DNA of 64,000 bases from Bolinopsis microptera (Eukaryota; Ctenophora; Tentaculata; Lobata; Bolinopsidae): the NCBI RefSeq assembly GCF_026151205.1, contig NC_087073.1:18070837-18134836 (forward strand), in the 5' to 3' direction. Each line of letters begins with the position of its first letter. Within the stretch, counting starts at the first letter, position 1. The notes below the pieces were generated by a model. The model saw only the letters and a program-made list of their open reading frames with translations, had not been told where the DNA came from and searched no databases. Positions 1-31,607 of the stretch are shown here, piece by piece. The translations under genes and the position numbers were made by a program.

Positions 1-1287
1 AACTTTAACATTGCACGACGACATCAAGCGAAGTCATAATCTATAAGTAACAGTAATATCTCTCGAAATTTCCAAAAAATGCAGACCTTATTCTCGACAT
101 ATTCGCTTCGCGATGTAATTGTTTGTAGAGAAATGCAACGTAATCGTCGGGGAATAAAATGAAAAGCAATCTAATTATCAGCCATGATCTCATCGTAATA
201 GCTGGTAACGGCCACAGAATTTGATGTCTTGTCTTACTGTGTATCCACGAAAACAGGCATTAGTTCTACACGCGCTCATTACATGCTCGACATTCTTCCA
301 CGTAATCTATACGTAGGATGATACACACTCATCAGTCAGGCACAGGTAGATGTAGAGGTATCAGGAAGATAATTCGCAGATGAAATCGTTTAGAAAATTT
401 TAGAAATGTCTGAGTGAAATCATCAGGAATGTTATCCTTTGGCGCGTCAAGTTTTTCTTGTGTTTCAGTACTCAGAAAATACATCAATTAAAGGAAACAC
501 TCAGTAACAGTGTAGTATATTAACTCTCAACATCCTCCGCCATGAAGGATAAATCCTCTTTCATTTATCAGATATCTCATCTGAAAGCTATAGTGACATG
601 CGTAGAGGTAGCGCTGGATTCGATTGTAGGCTTCAAAAACTAGTACACACTACACTGGCCACCTTGTCAACAGCATCTTGTCCAATACGTAGCACTGCTG
701 CTATGTGCTTGTTGAGCCCGTGAGTGCAGGACTACGCTCCGCGATATCATTAACACATCGTATATTGTATCACATTAATATCGGAGATGATATTAATAAT
801 GCCATTTGTTAAACAGGAGATGCTTTCTCAATTCAATCACTGCACTGGTGTAGTGCTGTAGCGATGCAAGGTATTCATTTTGTGTTCCACTATGGCATGG
901 CTTCAAATATCCGCCCACTGTAGCGATGCGAGGAATCTGGAATAGTAATAACATTTACGAGAATTCTCTACCCATCAGTATCGACCGTACAGTTAATTGG
1001 CCGATTTGAAGCGGATCAACTGTCAAACCTAAAATCATTTTCCACCGTCACAACACCATTTAGTGGGATAAGTATTCACCACGTTTTTGCTTCATCGTCT
1101 AGTCGTAACATTTCCTTCCAGACTTAACAGGCATATTGTCAGAGACACACAAAACCATTTACCATTACTGTGTTGTGTATCATTAATTATCACTGACCTG
1201 TCTCAATGTGTCACAGTTATTTTAATTCTACCCAGTCTTACAACCAGTCTGCTATCTCCCTGGCCACTGACTCTCAACTCGTTTCAG
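1..1287. other. Non-coding, 5' flank or intron of KANSL1
   Basis: No convincing exon, repeat or RNA gene seen. The open frame running into 1288 from the left lacks family similarity and crosses a good acceptor, so it is read as intron. Confidence 0.4.
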
Positions 1288-22404
<21,117 letters not shown>

Positions 22405-22720
22405 AGTTTTATAACCAACATTTTAGCTATTTTAACGTTAAACCTATCGAAATTAAATGATTAGCATCTGGAATGCCAGTTTGAAGGTGGGGCTATGTCT
22501 TAAAGTTGTTTGGAAATATTTGGTGGTTCTGTGGTCACTGTTCTCCATTTTATAACAAGCCGGCTCGGTTTTTCATCCTAATCTATGTGCTGTAGAGTTT
22601 CCATCAGTTTCTGTTGCCATCAGCTCGAGTATGTCACGTCATTTCGACGATCATACGATATCATTTCTCAAAATGGGCTAGTATCTATAACTTTGATATC
22701 CTTATGCATAGTGAACGGTC

Positions 22721-22726
22721 AATAAA
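22721..22726 (+). terminator. AATAAA polyadenylation signal of KANSL1
   Basis: Canonical AATAAA about 320 bases after the KANSL1 stop, the first on this strand that I see in the 3' flank. It suggests a 3' UTR of about 340 bases. Position and motif only. Confidence 0.5.
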
Positions 22727-23693
22727 TCTAGATTACTACCTAATTCGTCGTCGTCTCGCCATTTATCCTTTCTAGGAAATACGGAATATTGGTTTTGTTG
22801 GTCAAACAGACTTTATTCCTTCGGCATTTTAAATTGGGTAATAAGGGGTCGGACAGCTGTAGGGTTCGGGTCACGGGTGCGGGTGGTGATAGGGTTATGG
22901 CCTGGACTAGAATTAATTGTGTGCGGTAAGTAAAAGTTAACATTTCAAATCAAGGCATAAAACTCTATTTGTGAAATATGACCCGTCTGTGTGATAGATA
23001 ACATAGAGTGCATGATTTACCAAATTAACAATTTATTCTCCGCGAGTGGTCATAGAAATAAAATTGCCGCATTACGTACTGTCTAGGTAGGTCACCGCTC
23101 CCTCAACAGAACTGGGACAAAATGTAACGCTTTAAACAGTCTTGGGAGACCATGTCCTTCAGATTATGAAAAGTTTGGGGAATGGGACCATGTTAAGTAG
23201 CCATAGAAATGGGTCGTTGTAGTTCCCTGTAGTTAATGTTCATTGTTGCAATTGTTAGGAATATCTCCATCTAAAATATTGTGTGAAGTTCGGTTTAATA
23301 CCTTTCGAAATGTTTTGTTACTGTTAGAATTTTGCTATGGCAACGAGAATGCAATTACTGTTTGTTATTCAGTGCTAAGTTATGTATTTAAATAGCAAGA
23401 TGTTGGTTTTACTTTGCAATTAGATGACAAATTTGTCCAGTAATCTGTCCGGACAAGTTTCGGATCGGGACCGGACTTGGCTGACTTAATAAACGAGAGG
23501 GTTTAGCATCGCCATATCCAATATCCCTGCACGCATTCGTTGCTACACCATACACGTTGTATCAGTATACCAGATACCTCTTATCTTACCTCTTATTTTC
23601 GGCCTGCTTCGCGCGTGAAAACAGAAAAGGGGTTTACATAACAACGTGTATCAACGCATTAGCGAACTAAATATCTTCACTTCTAAATCACAC
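22727..23693. other. Intergenic, no feature seen
   Basis: Sequence between the KANSL1 polyadenylation signal and the first transposon of the convergent intergenic region. No gene, RNA or repeat supported. Confidence 0.4.
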
Positions 23694-24800
23694 TACAGCA
23701 GGGTGTCATAATTATTGGCGCGCAGACAATTTTGCTTAAAATTTTAGCTTACGCAAGCTTTTAGAAACGATCATTACTTGACTTCTGAGGGTCAGTTCAC
23801 TATGGAGTCTTAATCATTCGAGAGATAATCCTTCATACTACACACTACAGTTCAGTCTAAAAACAAAGTCCGAAAGAAGTTAAATTTCGTCGATAATTAC
23901 GACGAAAGAGAAAAATTTGGATTATTGGACTTGAAGCCTTCGGCTGCTTCCCCTGAATTCCGGGATGAGTCCGCCTGACTATATTTTATTGCGTCAGTAA
24001 GAAGAGAAAGAGAGCTTTTATAAAATCTATAGTTTTCTATATGTTTCGCTATCGCCTGAAGAGCTGTGCACTTTAGTCTAAAGGATAATTTCAGAAAAAA
24101 TTCACCAATAAAAAATTACACATAAATCCAGAGTTGAAAAATACGTGAGATATTTTTTAAATACGCCGTATTTTGCGTATTTTTGCTTAGAAATAAAATA
24201 CGTCAAAAATACGTTAAAATACGTTTTTCTTGAAATTTCATTCAAAGATTAAAGTTATGTCATTCGTTTGCATTTTTTCAGACACATTTCTATTTAACTT
24301 CAACGCTTTAATGCTTTGGTATAGCACGTGCCCAGTACTCTGAAGTCATATGCGAGGTGAAAAACGACAGAGCTACGCGAGTTTTGATAAAATCGTAAAT
24401 TTATATAAAGCAATAGTACTTATTACTTTATTGGAGCTATCAGTATCAATGGTACAATAACACTTATTACGTATTTTATTCAACGAAAATAAAATACGCC
24501 GTATTTAACGTATTTTTGATATTTTATAAAATACGTATTTTTCAACTCTGCATAAATCCCTTACTCCTTCGTAAATCTAACCAAGTATGGAATCGACCCT
24601 TTAAACAACGGCCTAGATTATGGGTTTTGAGGTACATCAACACAAAATTCTGAATTTAAGAAAAAATTCAGACGATTGTCTACAGACTAGTTTTTGAATT
24701 TTGTAATTTCGATATTCAGAAGTAAAGTTATGACCCGTCGAAAAATATTGATTTCATCATAAAATTTCAAACACGCCAATAATTCTGACACCCTGCTGTA
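23694..24800. mobile_element. Tc1/mariner-like non-autonomous element
   Basis: Terminal inverted repeats TACAGCAGGGTGTCATAATT at 23694 and complement ending 24800, matching over about 27 of 29 bases (ending ATTGGCG), with TA at both ends. Length 1,107 bp including a second element nested at 24129-24550. No intact transposase is visible. Confidence 0.75.
24129..24550. mobile_element. hAT-type MITE, 422 bp, with 8-bp target duplication
   Basis: Ends CAGAGTTGAAAAATACGT ... ACGTATTTTTCAACTCTG are inverted repeats; the flanks cataaatc (24121-24128 and 24551-24558) are a perfect 8-bp direct duplication, the size typical of hAT elements. The interior is rich in acgtattt motifs. It inserted into the surrounding mariner-like element, so it is the younger of the two. 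Confidence 0.88.
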
Positions 24801-24905
24801 TATAACGAGAAATTAGACCAACGGTCATACATAATATCAGTGATCGAGACAGTTTTTCGCCAGCGGAGCATTTTAACTTTGTGTCTTGATTGACGACGTC
24901 AATCC

Positions 24906-26748
24906 TTCGCAGCTTTACCTGGGGATCCCAGGCTATTTGATGTTTAATTATGTTCATAAACAAATGAATAGAGATTCGGCGGAGTGACAGGCTGGGCGCG
25001 GCCCAGTAAATTTTGGGTCGATCAAAAGTTTGCAACTTTAACTTTGCGGATTCCTGTCGTCTGATTGGCTGAATTGTGTCACGTGCTGGCTGCTTGAAGA
25101 TTTAACGGGTGATACTCGTAAAATATCTGTTCCATATATAGACCGTCGACGAGTCCAACTCGGCGCGCGTCCTGGTAGGTTGTAAATCTACAAAATGTGC
25201 CACGCGGGCAAATTACTTAATGTCGCACGCGAGGCCAATACAAGCCATTTGTTTAAATTAAACCACCTCTAGTAACACGGCCAGCCAGTAAGGTATTCTG
25301 GGTTCCAAGACGCGCGCCGAGTTGGACTCGTCGACGGTCTATCATCTATATTTGAAACAAATATTTTTACGAGTATTTTTATGAGTATCAATTCATGGCG
25401 CCGAGCTGCCATGAATTGAGATCGTCAATTAAGTAAATTGATTGTAGAGTGATTTTTGAGCACGTTCGTTCAATAACAAATAAACATTGCGCTATTTTTA
25501 ATTAACGATGTCAATTTATCGCAGTTCGGCGAGGCACAGTACACAGTAGTGCATTTCGCCGATCTAGCGATGTTGCTGTGAGCTGTGATGTGTGAAAATG
25601 GAAAATAAACATGCCAATAAAAGCTGCGGCGGAATTTGACAAGCTGAGCGCCGCCCAGTAGTATAGAAAAAACGACCCCTAATATAATTTTGCATTGTGG
25701 CAATGCCCATTCTCCGAGCATCGTGGTGCTGAGAGACATTTAATTGGCAATCCAACTTGACAAATGTTACTCGTCTAAATTTCTTCGAAGTAGCGCGCGA
25801 CGCTTTCTTCTCGATGGCACGTGCTACGAAGTGGCGCTCGCCGGGCCAGACAATTAACAATGGTCAACAATCCAACACGTCCGGTAATTCCAAATTGTAC
25901 CTCCGCAATTTCAAATTTAATTGACCATGTCCAATGTCAATTCATCGCAGCTCGGCGCGGCACAGTAGCTGGTACATCATACATGGTAGCGCATCTCGCC
26001 GATCTAGCTGTGAGAAGCCTCATTGAGTGCGCGGCGCAGCACAGTAACGCATCACGCTACAACTCCGCAATTAACGGTGATATAATACTGATACATGAAA
26101 GTTAATAATCAACCAAAACGCGCGCCGAGTCCAACCCGACACTTGTTTTGATACTATACTAATATGTTATTAATCTACAATGCACAAATAATAATGCGAG
26201 TCGAAGGGATACAAAACTGGAAACTTTTTAAAAGACCGAATGTTAGCGGTGAAACTGAAAGACTGAAGATGAAAAACAAATTGTAGGTTTATAGCCTATC
26301 AAGACGCGCGCCGAGTTGGACTCGTTTAATAATTGGAACAAATAATAATATTTTACGAGTATTACCCGCGTTAAAAGATAAAGCTTTCACTTAATAGTAA
26401 TACCAAATATTTATTGCCCAGGTAATATTGGTTTCTGGTGTTGGGTTTGCTTCTCTCATTGCTCATGTCTCAAAAGTAACTTATTTTACTTTTGTACTTT
26501 ATTGCCACACGCATTTTCACTTTTCTTTCATGTTTCACACAACAAACAACAACAACATTTATTTTATTTGTGATATAGCTCACCAGTTTTCCCAATGCGC
26601 GGCGCGCGCGCTCTTTTCGAGCTTCTCGCATATATGATATACTACGAGAGAGTTACTGGGCGGCGCTTAGCCTGTCACTCCGACGAATCTCTATTCGGCA
26701 TTCATTTGTTTATGAACATTTACTTTTAGCCTGGGGTTCCCAGGTAAA
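24906..26748. mobile_element. Large inverted-repeat element with GC-rich palindromic modules
   Basis: Arms at about 24906-25000 and 26653-26748 are diverged inverted copies sharing tgttcataaacaaatga and ggagtgacaggct. Inside, gacgcgcgccgagttggact and its complement recur near 25145, 25305, 26115 and 26303, and 25137-25173 pairs with 25308-25342. A cgccgatctagc motif also recurs near 25560 and 25995. No transposase frame, so probably non-autonomous. Confidence 0.55.
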
Positions 26749-26936
26749 CGTGAGAGGAGCAAACAATAGACTAGCAAGCTAGTTAAAACTTTACTTTCAG
26801 CAATACCTGTGACCTGAGCACTGAGGACCTCTTTGCTCTTCATGTCGGCTCTAAGTCTAACTAATTCGCTCGCCCAAAAATTTCACATGACTTTGGTTTT
26901 TATGGTTTTGCAGCCGTACAAAACGGTTTTACATAA

Positions 26937-27022
26937 ACCCTAATCCCAACCCTAACCCTAACCATAACCCCGAAGCTATCCATAACCCTTACCACAACCC
27001 TAACCCTAACCCGAGCCCTAAA
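26937..27022 (+). repeat. Degenerate telomere-like tract (CCCTAA)
   Basis: About a dozen C-rich hexamer-like units, several exact (aaccctaaccctaacc), others diverged (aaccataacc, aacccttacc). It matches the metazoan telomere repeat TTAGGG on the opposite strand. It sits at the edge of mobile DNA. Confidence 0.7.
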
Positions 27023-27268
27023 CAATCGAATTCATGTTTTACTAGCCTGTCACGTGACCAAAACGGTTTTTTTGCCCATAACTCTCCAGGGAAGCATTTT
27101 TACCCTACGTCATGGGGGGTGATTCGGAATCAGCGTCCAAAAATAAACCGAATCAGATCAATTTCATACTCAAAGGGCCTTTTCACAAGAATTTTCTTAA
27201 AATTTGGGCGAGCGATTTAATAGGAGCGCTTCATGTCTCACCTCGCGATCCTCATTTCATTTAATGAA

Positions 27269-27597
27269 ATTTGACCAAAACCCATAATCATGGGTAGAGT
27301 GTACCGCTGCCAGTGTCTCTCTTTTCCAAACAAAAGGAAATGATATTAATTTGAGGAACCGTCCGCTAATGCAAAATGATACCGAGAATGAAATCGGTCG
27401 CTCGCTTTTCCCATTCATTCACGGCTTACGAATTGTAATAAAATTTATTAAATGGGAAAAGCGAGCGACCGATTTCATTCTCGGTATCATTTTGCATTAG
27501 CGGACGGTTCCTCAAATTAATATCATTTCCTTTTGTTTGGAAAAGAGAGACACTGGCAGCGGTACACTCTACCCATGATTATGGGTTTTGGTCAAAT
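27269..27597. repeat. Perfect 147-bp inverted repeat with 35-bp loop
   Basis: Left arm 27269-27415 and right arm 27451-27597 are exact reverse complements by eye with no gaps (paired positions always sum to 54866). The arms begin atttgaccaaaacccataat. No coding content. Perfect identity means it is recent or kept by gene conversion. Confidence 0.92.
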
Positions 27598-27599
27598 AT

Positions 27600-30390
27600 C
27601 ATCTCTTTTTGATTATAATGTCAGGATAATTTACACAGTCGAAACTTCATTAACATAATTATAAATAAGGAGATAATTTCAACGATTTCGATATTCTGCC
27701 TTTGAAAAATTTTCCTTGTGTTTAGGTAGGTATATCTGTCGATAACCGACTGAATATGGCACTTTTTACTCATTTAGGTTGGCATTAAATTCATATATAA
27801 TGCCATTTAAATATCGTGGAAAGCAGAATATATTCGAAATCACGAATGAGCAAAATTCTCACCTTTCGCACGTGCAAACTTTGAGCGGACGTTGCGTGCG
27901 CATACAATATTGAATCACCGTAAATTTTTGCATAGTGGTATTTAATATATAGTTTGATAAGCATGCAAAGTTTCAGAAGATTTCAAAAAGAACTTGGATC
28001 ACAACGGGACTCCAAAGTTGATAAAAATCGTGAAAATAACAATTTTTAGTGATTTTAGCTATTTTAAATCAATTTGGGCGTGTCCCCACGTGTGCAACTT
28101 TTCGATTTTCAACTTTAAAACTAGCCTATAACACAATTTAGACCTTTAAGAAGCAAAATTGAGCTCCACAACCCAAGGGATGGCCCAACACCAGAGAATA
28201 CTAATTCACAACTTTTGTGTTTTTATAAAATTATTCTTCAAAAAAGCACTAACTTCAATAGCAAATATCTTTATGAAGGAGCAAGGTAGGAAACTTTTCC
28301 GGTAGATTTTCGGAATGCTTGAACAATTATCTAAGATGAAAATGTCCTCAGATTTTGAATAAAATTACTTCTTAATGGTGTAAAATCGATTTGAAAAGTT
28401 GTTACTTTGTCAAAAATTAAGTTTTAAAAACACTTAATTTGATGACGTCATCAAGTGATGATGATGACGTTAAATTATTTTTCAATACAATGTAAACTAA
28501 AGCTTAAACGATTATCTTTAAAACCTGTGGTTCGAGATGACTGTATCGTTTATACTTTTGGATCTACGGACACTTAAATGTAGGCTACAATTGACTGCCA
28601 AAAGCGTCTATACATACATATATACATATATACATATATATACTTCACGACAATCTGTTGTAAAACAGAGGTTCCAGAAAACCCACTTGCCGATACTGCT
28701 GAAACATGAAATTTTGTTTACAATCGATTTGGACAAGGTCTAGACGCCCTGCAAAGTTTCAGATCTCTTACTCAATTTTAACATGGTTTTTAAGGCACCT
28801 GAATATGGCGATTTTGGGTTTTTTACCTAATTTCGTATAACATGCTGGCGCGTATTTTGCGCAAATTTCTTAAAAACCTTCATATAACTATTTCTTATTC
28901 CTGTCATCTTTAACATTGAATTAGAATGTTTTGAGCTTAAATATACCTGCTGAACTACTTTCGATGAGTCTTAATGCCTGGAAAACAAAAAAGGGGATAT
29001 AATAGTATAGGGGGTAAATAGTATTGTGAATATAAGGGCGACGGTAATGCTTGCCAGCATTGTGATACCGTGGCGAAAGCCACGATGTGGCCGTGCACTT
29101 GTATTGGGCAGTGTGTAGGACATGGACTTGGAGACCTCAGGCTTTTGTGTCCACAATCATAAACACATATGACAGAATGACAGACTTAGTGCCACCCAGT
29201 AACCCTCAGCCTCAATGCTCAAGGGATCGTTTATATTAAAGTCACTATTGTGACGGTACACTAGAACTAGACAGAAACAAAATGTGAAGGGCCTGAACGG
29301 AACCCCTCGGTTTCAGTTCCTTGTTTAACACTGCCGTACAGCAAGGACATCCACCGGGTTCTCCAAGGATGGGCACATAGCTCACTCCACACTATGGTCT
29401 GTCAAATGTTGCTTATATACCAAGGATCTACACTCTACAGGCAATATTTCCTTGTCGGCAAGTACAAAGTACACATGTTGCTATTGTTGGTTTAATGCCA
29501 TCAAATTCCACCTGCAAGTTGGTGCTCTTAGTAATAGTACAGAAACTATCGTGTGAAATATCTTCAGCGTCATCATATTGACCCGTTCCTCTGCTGTCTA
29601 ATTCTAATACATGACGGTAACCCATTCTTCTGACCTTCGCTTATTTAATGCGATAGAGGCGAAACAGATGGGTGCATAGGACATTGCCGCATCAGGTCTA
29701 TCATATTGTAAGAAGTAGTTCTTACTAATACTATACACTACAACTCCGATCTTAGCCCCAATTCATTTCACCATGACAAACGTCGGAGCCAAGTCAGTCA
29801 CGCGGGCTTAACGCTACACTCAAATTTGTTATTGGAGCTTATACTCCAGAGAACCCTAGAAGATACCTATATTAATATAATGTTACTGGAGTTAGTGGAT
29901 TTTGTGGAGTTAGTGGATTTAAGGATTTTCATACTATATAAAGCAGTGCATTTCACTTTAAGAAGTGTCCAGTCTTGTTTGAACGGAATTCATAATGTTT
30001 TATGATACGATTTGTACGCGTACCATATTATCATTAACTGGCCTTGTGCTGTATTACTTTAAGTTTACTGACGTTAGCAGTTAGCTTCTCAGATTACGTT
30101 GTGTCGGGAACAGAGTCTGACTCTGAGTAGTAAATGATTCCCGAAATAGCTTGACCATTAAAATTAAAAGGAAAAGTTAAGCTACGGCTCGGTTTCAAGT
30201 CGTAGGCGAGACTGGTAGTGGTAGGGGTGGTAGAGTTTATTATAGTTGACAAATCCAGCACTGTACAACCACTTACTTCAAAACTGAGATTCCATTTTCA
30301 TCTTTCAGAAAAAAAAAAAGTTTCATTAAGTAACTGTTAGTATAGGTGATAGGACAACTATTCTCTTCCACACGAAATTAGCAGCTTTCA
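27600..30390. other. Intergenic, old repeats only
   Basis: AT-rich intergenic sequence between the hairpin and the 3' end of HECTD4. A ta-rich microsatellite lies near 28610-28650. No gene could be supported. Confidence 0.35.
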
Positions 30391-30612
30391 TCAAAGTTTT
30401 TGCTTATTATCAGGAGATGTACTATTAGTAAAATTCAGATTTTTGATCCATGAAAACTGAAAAGGTTCTGGACGACTTTCTGCACAAAATTTTGGCCATG
30501 ATAAATCAATACAATTGTTACCAGTATCTGTACATAGTGAATTAATAATAGCTTGACAAATAATTTTATACATTTCAAAAAGACCGTTACAGTTTCGCTG
30601 ACAAATTTGCAA
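30391..30612 (-). other. Cys-rich coding-like open frame, unidentified
   Basis: A 73-codon frame with regularly spaced Cys (CQRNCNGLFEMYKIICQ, then SLCTD, NNCIDLSWPKFCAES) and a stop after PDNKQKL. The pattern looks like a secreted Cys-rich domain exon, but no good start and no partner exon were found. It may be a fragment of a dead gene downstream of HECTD4. Confidence 0.25.
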
Positions 30613-31412
30613 AGCTTGATATCATAATCAAATGTTTCAAAAGTGATCTTCAAAAATTAATTAATAACTAGCCATTCAACTACGAGAATGAACAGATAAC
30701 AGCAAATCTACAATCGCATTTAGCGATGGGAAAGCACCTTCAACATGAAATAATTGCAACTTAGGTCATTGATCAACATTTAAATCACTAATTTGTCAAA
30801 CTAGATCACATTCACAAGCTCTTTCATTAAAGGATATCAATATATGAGCGAACTGTGATAAAAAAACCATAATTCGTTTTAGTTGTAAAACAACTGAATC
30901 AAACAATCTTTTCCGAATTCTTTCCGCCAGCCAAATGATCGAGTATTAATTATGTATTACTTAACAAAACTTAAATCATGCTAGAAAATACAAAGGAGCC
31001 TCTTGAAGTTCCATAATAAACATTCCCGAAGTCGTTAAACTCATGACTCAGGGTCACCTTTTACAAAATGAATCAGCTCTTTCATCTTATCACATGAGTC
31101 AGAAGATAGAAAATCATATCGTTCCTAAGATAAATATCACCAGTGGTGGCGGCACGTTCGTTTTGACAGGCGAGTTTGAAAGCTCCGAATCGATTAGAAA
31201 TATAAACAAACGTGCATCGCCCCGTTTCCAGTTGCAACATTTAGTGTCCCATACCAGGCCCGCTGATGGACAATTCAAGACATTAATCGACAGTAAAACG
31301 TGTACAAAATAGTTTACCCGCTATTGACAATCCACCTTTAAATCGTCTCAAGTAAATTATTGCAAGCTAATATTTAATCTTATCACAATCCTCATGCGGA
31401 TAAAATCTATTT

Positions 31413-31607
31413 CTACCCACTCAAAGGATCGTCCCTACAGTTAATAGCCTGTAAAATCCGTTCCCTCATAACCGCCTCGCTACTGTACTGCGGTAGTTTT
31501 ATCATGAACATGCATGTTTCGCTCCTGATCAGCCTGTCGTCTCGGCCCTCAGCCGGAGCTATCTTCATTGGATAGGGGGGAACGTGCGACGCTTCCGGGC
31601 CACTCTC
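31413..31607 (-). CDS. HECTD4: HECTD4 terminal exon with catalytic cysteine
   Basis: A 65-codon exon after acceptor cccccctag. It encodes SHVPPYPMKIAPAEGRDD, then SETCMFMIKLPQYSSEAVMR and CRDDPLSG before TAG. The Cys of TCMF (codon 31514-31512) is the expected thioester-forming residue of the HECT C-lobe, and the LPQYSS that follows is the usual C-lobe motif. It is short and easy to miss because it has no internal start. Both lobes are intact, so the ligase should be active. Confidence 0.94.
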   Translation of the reverse strand, partial: ESGPEASHVPPYPMKIAPAEGRDDRLIRSETCMFMIKLPQYSSEAVMRERILQAINCRDDPLSG

